The notes under the pieces were generated by a model that saw only the letters and a program-made list of their open reading frames with translations, made no database searches and had not been told where the DNA came from. Of a stretch of 64,000 nt of DNA, positions 8,844 to 17,885 are shown piece by piece. The DNA lies in assembly GCA_030530685.1 (NCBI GenBank), contig JAUMUM010000003.1:1-64000 (forward strand), written 5' to 3'. This DNA comes from Actinomycetaceae bacterium (GTDB lineage Bacteria > Actinomycetota > Actinomycetes > Actinomycetales > Actinomycetaceae). Positions within the stretch are counted from its first letter, which is position 1. Every line of letters begins with the position of its first letter. The translations under genes were made by a program, and so were the position numbers.

Positions 8844-9455
8844 ATGGCAGCACCAACCAGCGCCACGCGGTCGGCCAACAAGCTATCCGGACGCGACCTC
8901 ATCAACGTCGGAATCTTCACCGCCATCTACTTCGTCATCATGTTCGGTTTCGGCATGCTTGGTTCTCTGGGACCGTTCATGTCGGGACTGGCCTTCCTCC
9001 TCGGCATTCTGGCCAACGGCACGGTCATCGCGCTGTACCTTTCGCGGGTCCACAAGCTAGGTTCAATGACGCTGCTCGGTTTGATCGTCAGCTGCCTCAT
9101 GGTGGCGACGGGCCACCCGTGGTTCACCATCCTCACGACGACCGCGCTCGGGGCCTGCGCCGACCTCATCGCCAATGCGGGCCACTTCGCCAAGGCGAGA
9201 CTCAACATCGTTGCCTACGCGGTCTTCTGCCTGTGGTACGTCGGGCCGATCATGCCGGTTGTGTGGGACACCGCGGGTTATCGCCAGTACGTCACCGACT
9301 CCATGAACGCCGAGTACGCCGACGGCTGGATGAGGATCTTCAGCCCCTCAACCCTGCCTCTGTGGGGGTTGGCGTTCTTCGCGGCCGGTCTGATCGGCGG
9401 GTGGTTCGGCCAGAGCGTGCTTCGCCGGCAGTTCCGCCGTGCGGGCGTCGCCTGA
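8844..9455 (+). CDS. ECF transporter S component, MptD/Trep_Strep family
   Basis: A 203-residue membrane protein with several hydrophobic segments (for example VGIFTAIYFVIMFGFGMLG and MTLLGLIVSCLMVATG) that matches the Trep_Strep/MptD type of substrate-binding S component. It is followed by its own T and fused A-A' subunits, as in dedicated (group I) ECF importers. The ATG at 8844 has AAGGAG at the right spacing. The substrate of this S family is not firmly known. The iron box upstream and the MhuD-like neighbour suggest iron, haem or another tetrapyrrole-linked substrate, which is inference. Confidence 0.8.
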   Translation: MAAPTSATRSANKLSGRDLINVGIFTAIYFVIMFGFGMLGSLGPFMSGLAFLLGILANGTVIALYLSRVHKLGSMTLLGLIVSCLMVATGHPWFTILTTTALGACADLIANAGHFAKARLNIVAYAVFCLWYVGPIMPVVWDTAGYRQYVTDSMNAEYADGWMRIFSPSTLPLWGLAFFAAGLIGGWFGQSVLRRQFRRAGVA

Positions 9456-9469
9456 TAGGCGTGGCGCGA

Positions 9470-10654
9470 ATGGGGGAGACGACGCCGGAGGCCGCCGCAC
9501 CCGTGCTGCTAGACGACGTGGGGGAGGCCAGGCGCGGCCCGGAAGCGGACGAGGCGCCTGGCCGGCCGGGCTCGGGCGGGGCGCGTGAGGCGACAGCCGC
9601 GCCAGCAGCACAGGGGAACGGGACCGCGGCAGGAGACGGAGGTGCGAAGGTGGCCGAGGGCGCGCAGGTGGCCGAAAGGACCGGAGGCGTGACGACAGGC
9701 ACGAGCCACGTGTCCGGATGGCTCGCCGCGGCGGCCGACACCAACGCCGCACCCGCCGACACCAGCGCCGCGGCGGCCGGCATCGTGGTGCCCGGCGGCT
9801 CTAGCCACACAGCAGTCGACACCGTGATGCCCAGCGGGCCGGAGTCAACCGCAGCTATTGCCGTAACGCTCAGCGAGCCAGGAACGGGCGTCGACGGGTT
9901 CAGCACGAACGCCGATGTCGCGACGGCCGCGCCTATCAGACGGGCGTCGAGCCCGGGCCTCCACCTGGCGCCGGGCGCGGCACTGCTCGCCATGCTCGTC
10001 GTCAACATCACCGTCATGTCGACGACGAAGACCCTCAACACCGTCGTCTGCTCCCTGCTCGTCTTCATCGCCGTGGCGAGCCTACGGCGCCCGAAGCTCC
10101 TGCTCGGCACGCTATTGACATTCCTCGCCAATGCCGCCGTTTTCGCGCTCGTCGCTGGCTTCCAGCCATCGGGCCCGATCAATCTGCTCGGGCCTATCTG
10201 CTTCTACATCATGAAATTTACGCTGGTCATCGCGGCCGGGATCTACGTGCTGCTGACCGTGCGCCCCAGCGACATGTCCTCGTTCCTCTACCAGGTCCGG
10301 GCGCCACGTTGGCTGAGCACCCCACTGACCGTCATGCTGCGCTTTTTCCCTCAGGCCAGGCGCGAGTTCCAGGCGGTCATGGAAGCGATGTCGCTGCGCG
10401 GGATTCCGCTTGGGCCGCGCCAGCTTGTGACGCGGCCCCTGCGCACGCTAGAGCACCTGCTGTTTCCCATGCTCGCCTCGTGCTCGCGCATTGCCGATGA
10501 TCAGACCGCCTCAGCCCTCGTGCGCGGGCTAGGGTCCGACTCGCGGCCAACTCCGTTGGAACCAATGCGATTCGGCTGGCAGGACGCGGCCGTCCTCGTT
10601 GCTCTTGCCGGTGACATCGCAGTGGCAGCTAGCCGGGACACGCTCGGAATATGA
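9470..10654 (+). CDS. ECF transporter T component (EcfT/CbiQ family) with long N-terminal extension
   Basis: Membrane coupling subunit of the importer. The EcfT core is residues about 161-394: hydrophobic segments from GAALLAMLVVNITVM onward and the two cytoplasmic coupling motifs expected in EcfT, EAMSLRGIP and SALVRGLGSD, which contact the ATPases. The first 160 residues are Ala/Gly/Ser/Thr-rich with no recognisable fold and are unusual for the family. The start is uncertain: ATG 9470 is used, GTG 9461 is in frame, and neither has a good Shine-Dalgarno sequence. Lies 14 bases after the S component. Its stop forms ATGA with an ATG at 10651 that opens a different frame from the ATPase gene. 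Confidence 0.78.
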   Translation: MGETTPEAAAPVLLDDVGEARRGPEADEAPGRPGSGGAREATAAPAAQGNGTAAGDGGAKVAEGAQVAERTGGVTTGTSHVSGWLAAAADTNAAPADTSAAAAGIVVPGGSSHTAVDTVMPSGPESTAAIAVTLSEPGTGVDGFSTNADVATAAPIRRASSPGLHLAPGAALLAMLVVNITVMSTTKTLNTVVCSLLVFIAVASLRRPKLLLGTLLTFLANAAVFALVAGFQPSGPINLLGPICFYIMKFTLVIAAGIYVLLTVRPSDMSSFLYQVRAPRWLSTPLTVMLRFFPQARREFQAVMEAMSLRGIPLGPRQLVTRPLRTLEHLLFPMLASCSRIADDQTASALVRGLGSDSRPTPLEPMRFGWQDAAVLVALAGDIAVAASRDTLGI

Positions 10655-10895
10655 CCGCGAAAAAGCCAGCGTCGGTCGACGTGGCTCCGCCGTCGGGCTC
10701 TGGCGCGAGTCGCCGAGTTCAGGCGCGCGTCGTCCGGCTCTGGCGCACGATGTCTGGCACTGGCGCACGACGGAGCCCTTAGCCAACGTCGAACGGGTCC
10801 CTGGACCAACGTCGAAAACGAACGGAACCACGGCCACACGCAGCAATTGCGACGGCGAGGCGATGGCCGCTCTGAACCAAAGAACGAACGGAACC

Positions 10896-13424
10896 ATGAC
10901 CAGGAAAACACGCAGCGCAGCGGAGGCGAGAAACGCACCGGCCGAACCGCAGTCGGCCATTGTGGAAACCGCTGGAGGTGCCACTCCCACCGACCGAGGC
11001 GGCGATCCCAACGCAGGCACCAAGCCCGTCGGCCGAGGCGACGCGCCCAACGGAGACGCCGATCCCGCCGAACGAGGCACCCCACCCACTGCCAACCCAG
11101 ACGAGGTGGCCATCGAGTTTCACGATGTCAGCTTCACCTACCGGGCCGGGGATACGCCCGTCATTCCCGGCTCAGACGCTGTGTCCACAGCCGACAGTGG
11201 TTCAACAGGTGGCACCGGGTCAACAAGCAACCACGGGTCCACAGCTACCGCAGCAGGCCGCGCCAACGCAGCCTCCATCGCCGATCGGGCCGATACGACT
11301 GCGCTTGACCACGTGAGCATTTCAATCCCGCGAGGAAGCGCAACACTCATCACCGGGCCGAGCGGCTGCGGCAAGTCCACCGCCCTGCGCTTGATGAACG
11401 GCCTCATTCCCCACGTGACGGACGGCGCGCTCGAAGGCCGCGTCGTCGTCGATGGGCTTGACGTGGCGGGCAGCACGCTCGAAGAGCTCGGCCAGCGCAC
11501 GGCCACGGTCTTCCAAAACCCGCGCAACCAGTTCTTCGCCGCGACCGTCCTCGAGGAACTGGCCTTTGCGCGGCAGCAGGCCGGCCAAGATCGCGAGGAA
11601 ATCCTCGGCGCGGCGCACGGGGCGGCACGGAGAGTCGGAATCGACGGCTGGCTCGAACGCTCGCTGTGGGACATGTCCGGTGGAGAATTGCAGGCCGTCG
11701 CGTGCGCAACCGCGCTGGCGGGAACCGGCGACATCTACCTTTTCGACGAGCCGACCTCCAACCTTTCCGAGCGAGCGATCGTCGCGATTTCACAGATCCT
11801 GGGGGAAATGAAACGCGCGGGAGCCACGCTCGTGATCGCCGAGCATCGCCTGTATTTCCTGCGCGACATCGTCGATACGGTCATCACGATGGAGGCGGGG
11901 CGCGTGCTGAGGACCTGGACGGCCGAAGAATTCTTCGCCACCGACGACGCCGCGCGCCGCGCCGCCGGCTGGCGCACGCTCACGTCCCCGGAGCTCGCAC
12001 TGGTTCCGGCCGCGGGGGACAAGGCCAATGCGAAAGGCGGCAAACCCTCGCCCGAGGTGGCGGGCAGGACCTCGCTCGAGGCGCGGGGCGAGCCTACACC
12101 TGCCGACGCACCCGAGTCAGAAAGCGAGACCCCGCCCGAGGCGGCGAGCAAGACATCTCCCGAAGCAAAGGGAACGTCCTCGCCCGAGGTGGCGAGCAAG
12201 GCCTCGCCTGGGGGTGAAAGACCGCAGGCACCGGAGCCGGAGAGGATATCCGCGTCCGAGCCAGAAGGGGTCGCTGCAACGGAAGCCGGCGGGAGACTCG
12301 CGCTGGAGAATATCGAGAAGGCTGAGGATATCGAGAAGTCTTCGGCGAAAGCGTCGGGAACGAACAGGCCGGGAACGGAGGCGACACCCGCGGCCAGCCA
12401 GGCGGCCCCGCCACCCGCAGGCCTGACGCTGCGCGACCTGCGTTACAGTTACGGCCACCACCTGGCGCTCGACGTCGCCTCGCTGCACATCCCGAAGGGC
12501 TCGGTCACGGCGCTCATGGGGGACAACGGCGCCGGCAAGACGACCCTGTGCCGCGTGATCACCGGCCTGGCCGAGCCGGAGCGGACGTCGACCATCGAGT
12601 GGGACGACAAGCGTGTGTCAGCCAAGGCGCGGCGGGCGATGAGCTCGATCGTCATGCAGGACGTCAACCGACAGCTATTCGCCGAGACCGTCCTGGGCGA
12701 GGTCACGATGGGCACCAAGCAGGCCAGGGATGTCGATCCGCGCGCACTGCTGGAGCGGCTGGGCCTGGAAGGATACGCCGGGCGGCACCCGATGTCGCTG
12801 TCTGGCGGCCAGAAGCAGCGCCTGGTGATCGCGGCGGCGCTGGCGGCGCGGTCCAAGCTGGTCGTCTTCGACGAGCCGACGTCCGGCGTCGACTATCGCC
12901 ACATGCTCGGCATCGGGTCGCTCATCCGCGAGCTGGCCGCCGGCGGCATTGCGGTCCTGGTCGTCAGCCATGACCGAGAGTTCGTCGCGGCCTGCGCCGA
13001 CCGCGTCGTGCGCCTGAGTGCGCCGGGCAGGGGCAAGGCCAGCGGTGGTTCCGACGACGGACGCCTCGGCGGCGAAAGCCCTGCCACTCCCGATGGCGAA
13101 GACTCCGGCAGCGCGGGCCCCGGCAGGGGCGCCGGAGACGGAGATCCCGCCGGCGCAAGTGCCGCCGCAGGCTCCAAGGGCGGAGGTGCCGCCGGTCAAT
13201 CCACGAGCGAAGGCCCCGGCAGTGGAAGCGCCAGGCGGATGCGAAAAAGCTGGCCGTCCGGCAGGAGGCAAGACTCTGGCGAACGTCAGTCTGGCGGTCG
13301 TCGGTTTGGCCGTCACCACTCTGACAGTCAGCAGTCTGGCAGACGATCGCCTGGCGAAAAACCGCCCGGCGAGGCCCGCCCCAGCGGCGTCGACATCTTC
13401 CATGTAGACAGGACGGCCGGCTGA
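10896..13424 (+). CDS. Fused ECF ATPase (EcfA-EcfA') with low-complexity linkers
   Basis: Two ABC ATPase domains in one 842-residue chain power the importer. Domain 1 (about 71-345): Walker A GPSGCGKST near 154-162, Q-loop FQNPRNQFF, signature MSGGE near 260, Walker B IYLFDEP, switch His in AEHR. Domain 2 (about 509-708): Walker A GDNGAGKTT near 542-550, LSGGQKQR, LVVFDEPTSG, SHD. Extra segments occur at the N terminus (1-70), inside domain 1 (about 86-133, containing GST repeats), between the domains (about 365-508, with SPEVASKASP-like repeats) and as a C-terminal tail. The start is uncertain because the frame is open from before 10599. The ATGA-linked ATG at 10651 is out of frame and ends after 43 codons, so a small indel or frameshift upstream is possible. 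Confidence 0.85.
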   Translation: MTRKTRSAAEARNAPAEPQSAIVETAGGATPTDRGGDPNAGTKPVGRGDAPNGDADPAERGTPPTANPDEVAIEFHDVSFTYRAGDTPVIPGSDAVSTADSGSTGGTGSTSNHGSTATAAGRANAASIADRADTTALDHVSISIPRGSATLITGPSGCGKSTALRLMNGLIPHVTDGALEGRVVVDGLDVAGSTLEELGQRTATVFQNPRNQFFAATVLEELAFARQQAGQDREEILGAAHGAARRVGIDGWLERSLWDMSGGELQAVACATALAGTGDIYLFDEPTSNLSERAIVAISQILGEMKRAGATLVIAEHRLYFLRDIVDTVITMEAGRVLRTWTAEEFFATDDAARRAAGWRTLTSPELALVPAAGDKANAKGGKPSPEVAGRTSLEARGEPTPADAPESESETPPEAASKTSPEAKGTSSPEVASKASPGGERPQAPEPERISASEPEGVAATEAGGRLALENIEKAEDIEKSSAKASGTNRPGTEATPAASQAAPPPAGLTLRDLRYSYGHHLALDVASLHIPKGSVTALMGDNGAGKTTLCRVITGLAEPERTSTIEWDDKRVSAKARRAMSSIVMQDVNRQLFAETVLGEVTMGTKQARDVDPRALLERLGLEGYAGRHPMSLSGGQKQRLVIAAALAARSKLVVFDEPTSGVDYRHMLGIGSLIRELAAGGIAVLVVSHDREFVAACADRVVRLSAPGRGKASGGSDDGRLGGESPATPDGEDSGSAGPGRGAGDGDPAGASAAAGSKGGGAAGQSTSEGPGSGSARRMRKSWPSGRRQDSGERQSGGRRFGRHHSDSQQSGRRSPGEKPPGEARPSGVDIFHVDRTAG

Positions 13425-13675
13425 CGCCCGGGGGACGATGTCGGCCCAGGACCATTAGGCGGCGAACTGACGTCGCTGCCCCGAGTTCTCGTCTGGACAT
13501 CGACGTCGGCCCCTGTTGGGCGGCAAGCTCACGACGGCTCAGCGCGCGGCCCCTCCCGCACGATCCGAAGTGGGAGGCGGCATAGAACCACCGACCTGGC
13601 ACGCGATCGGCGCGAGCGAGCGCGGTCCGCCCCGTCGACCAAGCGCGGTCCGCCCCGCCGGCATAGAATCGCTCC

Positions 13676-14584
13676 ATGTCCGCCAGACCCGTCCTCGTCA
13701 CCGCCTTCGGGCCGTTTCCCGGCGTGGAGGAGAACCCGACTCAGCGAGTGCTCGAGCTCGTGCGCGCCCAGTGGGACGAGGCGCAGCGCGCGGAGCAGAC
13801 CCAGCCCGGCACGCATGAAGCTCATCCGGGCGCAGGGAGGTTCCAGTCCGAGTCGGTTGCGGCGCACCCCGGCACCGACCAGGCACACCGTGACGTGAAC
13901 CAAGCCCCGCACGGTACCGTCCAGGCTCGCCCAGACACAGGCCAGGAACCTCGCGAGCGCCGGCAACACTCCCATCCGCACTACCGCCGTCACCCCCACC
14001 CGCTGGTCAGCGAGGTGTTGGAGGTTGCCTTCGCCTCGGTCCCAGGTCGTGTGCGCTCGCTAATCCTCGAGCACCGCCCGGCCTTGACGGTGTGCATGGG
14101 CGTCGACGCGAGTCTGGCCGGTGGAACGCCCACGGACGCCAGGCTCGCCAGCAGAGCGTCAGCGGAGGCGAGCCCCGCAGATGGATACTCCGCAGACGGA
14201 TACCTCGCACCTGGCATCCCGGCGCGCATGGCCCTGGAGGCGACGGCGTTCAACGAGTTCGGGGCCGGGGTAGCCGACGCACGCGGCGAGACCGCGTCGG
14301 GCCCAGTGGTTCCCGGCGGACCGGCGACGTGGGCCAGTCCCTTCCGCGTCGACGAGGCCGTTGCGGCCCTCAAAGCCGCAGGCCTGCCGATCGCGCGATC
14401 CGACGACGCCGGCCGCTACCTGTGCAACGCCGCCCTGGCGGTGGCCTGCGACACCGCTGCCGAACTGCCCGACGTCGGCGCCGTTTTCCTCCACATCCCG
14501 CCGGCCGAGGCCCTGGACCCGCAGGTGGCAGCCCACGCCGTGCTGGCACTGGCAAGCAACGAGGCCTGGTGGGAAGCCCCCTAG
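13676..14584 (+). CDS. pcp: Pyroglutamyl-peptidase I (peptidase C15) with insertions
   Basis: Removes N-terminal pyroglutamate from peptides in the cytosol. The N terminus VLVTAFGPFPGVEENPT, Glu188 (ALEATAFNEF), Cys250 in DAGRYLCNAAL and His273 in VFLHIPP supply the family landmarks and the Glu-Cys-His catalytic set. The family is usually about 210-220 residues; this one is 302. The excess is two inserts, about 37-110 (His/Gln/Pro-rich) and about 146-180 (Ala/Ser/Asp-rich). A 52-base piece of its 3' end is repeated at 15803-15854. Function is probable if the inserts sit in loops. Confidence 0.83.
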   Translation: MSARPVLVTAFGPFPGVEENPTQRVLELVRAQWDEAQRAEQTQPGTHEAHPGAGRFQSESVAAHPGTDQAHRDVNQAPHGTVQARPDTGQEPRERRQHSHPHYRRHPHPLVSEVLEVAFASVPGRVRSLILEHRPALTVCMGVDASLAGGTPTDARLASRASAEASPADGYSADGYLAPGIPARMALEATAFNEFGAGVADARGETASGPVVPGGPATWASPFRVDEAVAALKAAGLPIARSDDAGRYLCNAALAVACDTAAELPDVGAVFLHIPPAEALDPQVAAHAVLALASNEAWWEAP

Positions 14585-14677
14585 GCGAGCCTCCCGGCCG
14601 GGCCTGTTCCGACCGGACCTACCTCCCGGCCGAGCCCGCTTCCAGCCGGGGCACCCATCGCCGCCTCATGAAGCCCC

Positions 14678-15409
14678 TCACTCGGCTTTCCAACGATCTT
14701 TCCCGATCAGTTCGGCAATGGCTCTTTCGACCCGACCCGATGTCTCCGTAACTTGCCACGTTTCACCCTTGCCGAAATTGAAATCCCAGTTGTACTTACC
14801 ACTGTCAGTCACTAACTCATCGCCGTTGTCGGGAAGGCTCGCGATCACCTTGCACACAGCAGCGCGTTTGGCGGCATCGACCGCGAAGCCTTTGTCCTCG
14901 TAGTGCTTCTTTCCTCCCGGCCTTTCGAAGTACCAGTCGACAACCCAGTCGGCCGTACCGTCCTCATTGAGGGTCAGCGTCCACGCTCTCGAATCTTTTG
15001 TTGGTCTCATGACCGGAATGCTCTCCGGCGCGGCACCGTTGAAGGCGCGGGTGTCTCGGGCCTCGGTCCACGCCTCCGCATTCTGACCTGCGTGCCGTGC
15101 TGTCACGTTCTGGCTGGCGTGCTCGGATCCTTCGGAGAGTGCCCCCTGAGCTTTCACGACCAGACGAGGACCTGCCGCCAGGTTTGTGACCACCAACGAC
15201 GGTTCTCCTTGCGAATTTACCGACGCTGACACCTCCGGCGACATTAGCGACGTCGTGTTGCTCGTCGTGCTGGAGTCGAGGCTATGCGTCGAGATCGTTC
15301 CGGTGCAGCCGCCTACGTCGGCTTCCTTCTTTCCAGTGCCCGAACAGGCAGAAACAGACACAGCAATAATTCCGACGACCGCCACCGAACCAAGAACTCT
15401 CCTGTTCAT
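14678..15409 (-). CDS. Putative lipoprotein, function unknown
   Basis: A 243-residue protein with a typical lipoprotein signal: MNRRV, a hydrophobic stretch, and lipobox VSAC, placing the mature protein on the outer face of the membrane. The Ser/Thr-rich segment after the Cys is a usual tether. The C-terminal part (about 130-243) is folded-looking, with KKHYEDKGFAVDAAKRAAVC and a Trp-containing tail, but matches no family I recognise. Start ATG at 15409 puts the signal peptide at the very N terminus. Base composition is visibly less GC-rich than the core genes, suggesting acquired DNA. Confidence 0.72.
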   Translation of the reverse strand: MNRRVLGSVAVVGIIAVSVSACSGTGKKEADVGGCTGTISTHSLDSSTTSNTTSLMSPEVSASVNSQGEPSLVVTNLAAGPRLVVKAQGALSEGSEHASQNVTARHAGQNAEAWTEARDTRAFNGAAPESIPVMRPTKDSRAWTLTLNEDGTADWVVDWYFERPGGKKHYEDKGFAVDAAKRAAVCKVIASLPDNGDELVTDSGKYNWDFNFGKGETWQVTETSGRVERAIAELIGKDRWKAE

Positions 15410-16002
15410 TAGCACCCCATCAGTCAAAGATTGACAGTTTCACGACAAGGCAAGACCCGGCAGAGCCCCCATCCTGGTGCAGCCCCGCTCGAGCACCCGA
15501 AACCTCAACACACCAAAGGCGAGCTATCCGGATTCCTGCCCGCTCAGAGTCTTTGCCGCCTAACGCGCTCCACCCTATCTTGCGGGAGCGGCCTCAGACC
15601 TGGAGAGCGCTGTCCAGTCTCGCGTAGGAAAACCTTGCCCAACCCCGGCGCCCCAGCGCCGGGTGCCCCTCCTCCGGCGAGCGGCCTTGGGTAGCTAGCA
15701 CTCCGCTTTAGAAGCCCGGCGCCCGACGCGAGCATCGGGCGGAGTCTTGTGCGCCACGGGTCGGCCCAATCGTCGTCTACAAAATGCCCTGTACCGGCGC
15801 CAGCGCCGTTTTCCTCCACATCCCGCCAGCCGAGGCCCTCGACCCGCAGGTGGCGCAATACAAGCGAACACATGGGTCGCCGGAGTCCGCTTTGCAACTG
15901 GCGCCAGACCGCACAACGCCACAAGACCGGACACAATCGTCTAATGTCGAAGCTCGTTGCATACGAGGCAGCTCTCGATTTCAACACATGCCACCGATCC
16001 GA
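15410..16002. other. Gene-free stretch between lipoprotein and Abi gene
   Basis: No supported gene. The only recognisable content is a 52-base copy of the pcp 3' end at 15803-15854 (annotated separately). Short frames here lack ribosome sites and codon structure. Confidence 0.6.
15803..15854 (+). pseudogene. Duplicated fragment of the pcp 3' end
   Basis: These 52 bases match pcp positions 14478-14529 at 50 of 52 sites and still read AVFLHIPPAEALDPQVA, including the active-site His region, with no catalytic Cys or upstream part. Sequence identity stops abruptly at both ends. It is a relic of a partial duplication or recombination across the lipoprotein gene, not a functional gene. Confidence 0.85.
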
Positions 16003-16878
16003 TCACTGACCGGGATACAGAACCGGATGAGTGAGTCCCGTTTTATACCGCTCATTATCGAACAGCTTCGTCATTTCATCCGACGAAAGCCAGTCTTGAC
16101 AAACCTCTGCTTTATAAAGAAACGCGCTAATGTCGACAAGCCTCTTGTACACCGAATTTGTCGTGTAGTCTTCGCGCTCTTCTTGCCATTCCGATTCTTT
16201 CTCATTCACGCAGTGGTTCCACAACCTTCCCTGATGAGCGCAGCGATTGCGTAAGTATTGAAAGCCCTCCATCTGATCTTTCAAGTCCGACTTAGCGAGT
16301 CCGAGAGAGTTCGCAACCTTCTCAGCGACACCATTTGAGTCGCACGCCTCGACGCATCTCAATAGGGTGCCAAATGAAAACACTTCAACAGCGCCCCAGA
16401 CTGGTAACTGTCTAAACGAAGTAGGCCCCCCATTGTCGTCAGATTTAACATAATGCTTTAGAAAAGGTTCGCGCTTAACGGCTCGTTTCAGATCGCCGCG
16501 AATTGCTTTACACAGATCCCCATTGAAGATACCTGATTGAAGAAACGAATTCGGCGATTGGGAATATTTTTCCCCGAAAAAGTGGGAAAAGCGCCCGCGC
16601 AAGACCAGTTCAATTCTAAATAGGACTGAAAGAACCTCCTCAGATAGCTGCCGATCAAGATCGTAGATCTCACGGATCTCCTCGAACGTCGTTCCTTCAT
16701 TGAAGAAAGGCTCGCCATCCATTGGAAGGCTTTGGAAGTGACGAAAGTACCCAAGAAATCTGTAGTAACTGTTCTCTTGAAGAAATCGCAAGCACTCATC
16801 TTCGTCCGAAACTTCAAGACCTGCATCCTTAAACTCTTTGATCTGGTCTCGGTAGTCCAACCATCGCGTTTCTTTCAT
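16003..16878 (-). CDS. Abi_2 (AbiD/AbiF-like) abortive-infection protein
   Basis: A 291-residue cytoplasmic protein of the Abi_2 family of phage-resistance and toxin-like proteins. Diagnostic points are the N-terminal YYRFLGYF block, the LDRQLSEEVLSVLFRIEL helix and, near the C terminus, LRNRCAHQGRLWN, the HEPN-type RxxxxH site expected to act on RNA. Start ATG at 16878 follows AAAGGA. GC is clearly lower than in the flanking core genes, as expected for a horizontally acquired defence gene. AbiF-type genes are often accompanied by a structured RNA; the divergent upstream region is the place to look. No second protein partner is obvious. Confidence 0.82.
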   Translation of the reverse strand: MKETRWLDYRDQIKEFKDAGLEVSDEDECLRFLQENSYYRFLGYFRHFQSLPMDGEPFFNEGTTFEEIREIYDLDRQLSEEVLSVLFRIELVLRGRFSHFFGEKYSQSPNSFLQSGIFNGDLCKAIRGDLKRAVKREPFLKHYVKSDDNGGPTSFRQLPVWGAVEVFSFGTLLRCVEACDSNGVAEKVANSLGLAKSDLKDQMEGFQYLRNRCAHQGRLWNHCVNEKESEWQEEREDYTTNSVYKRLVDISAFLYKAEVCQDWLSSDEMTKLFDNERYKTGLTHPVLYPGQ

Positions 16879-17180
16879 TGTGTGTCCTTTCGTGACGCAA
16901 CTGATCAACAATGCACGGCCTTGCCGTTCACGCCTCACGGATGCTCGTACAGGTGTGACTAAGAGGGTACCCCGGTCAACGTCTCGCGCCCCTCGTCAGG
17001 TGCGACGCGACCGATCGCAACCACACATTTGGCCGTCCAAAAGATCGGTCAGACGATCTGTGCTCACGACCGTCACCAACCCTGGCCATCGACGGCGGCC
17101 AAAGCATGTCACTATGCGCCGTTTCGTGTTTCGTGCAAGAATATGAGGACCGAGTCGATTATGCGCGGAAGGATAGCTAC
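16879..17180. other. Divergent intergenic region upstream of the Abi gene
   Basis: About 300 bases with no protein gene. On the minus strand, between a TTGACC word (near 16981) and the Abi start, lies a small perfect stem ACGGC-AAG-GCCGT (about 16918-16930). This is the natural position for the promoter and for any abiF-associated RNA. The evidence is too thin to call an RNA gene. Confidence 0.35.
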
Positions 17181-17885
17181 ATGGCGCAGTTCATGCACGA
17201 CCCGAGTTTGGACAGCAGGAGCCTACCCCTCGGCCAGACGATCATCATCAAGGAACGTGATACCAAGGCCTATCTAGACGAGATGGGCATAGATGTTATG
17301 AGTCTCGAGTCCGCGTTGGAAGCTGGGGAACAAGCGGCGGCGAACACGACATCGTATGCGCCGAAGACCGGGGCCGGAATGCGCCGTTGGATAACGACCG
17401 TCGAAACAGCTCGCACGCTCCTTTCTGAGGAAGGATGGAAGCCTGATGATAAAGCGAATCGTCCGACGGCCAAGTCCCCTGACTCACGATGGACGCTAGC
17501 CTTCGTTGGCGGCGACGAATATGTCGGGAATCCTGATGGCAATGCGGTGCCGAAGGCTGCTCGCCCCAAGGGGCCTGCAACCGCAGAAGCAGTCGGTGTC
17601 CAACTCTCACTGGACATCCCACCGCAGAAGTCCCATCTGACTGGTTCTTCAGCAGACCACGACATGCCACCCGAAGGCGAATGGGTGTTTCTCTACTATC
17701 GGGCAGAGGAGGAGATCCGCAGCGAGGTGTCGTTCCCCTCAGGCTTCGACGACGGGCAATTCACAGGATGGCGCGTGAGGGTCCTGCTTCCGCCCATCCC
17801 GTTGGCTGATGCAACTGCTGTGCCTGACGTTGGCGGCGGCGACGTCGAATTCAAAGTTGAGAACGCTGAGTTCAAGGCCAAGTGA
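17181..17885 (+). CDS. Hypothetical protein coupled to an XRE-ImmA gene
   Basis: A 234-residue, acidic, soluble protein with no signal peptide or membrane segment and no family I can name. The start at 17181 is chosen over 17106 because AAGGA sits 7 bases before it (GGAAGGATAGCTAC). Its stop overlaps the GTG start of the downstream XRE-ImmA gene by four bases (GTGA), so the two are almost certainly co-translated. A variable protein followed by an HTH-metalloprotease is a layout seen in toxin-antitoxin and mobile-element control modules. A toxin or effector role here is inference only. Confidence 0.7.
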   Translation: MAQFMHDPSLDSRSLPLGQTIIIKERDTKAYLDEMGIDVMSLESALEAGEQAAANTTSYAPKTGAGMRRWITTVETARTLLSEEGWKPDDKANRPTAKSPDSRWTLAFVGGDEYVGNPDGNAVPKAARPKGPATAEAVGVQLSLDIPPQKSHLTGSSADHDMPPEGEWVFLYYRAEEEIRSEVSFPSGFDDGQFTGWRVRVLLPPIPLADATAVPDVGGGDVEFKVENAEFKAK

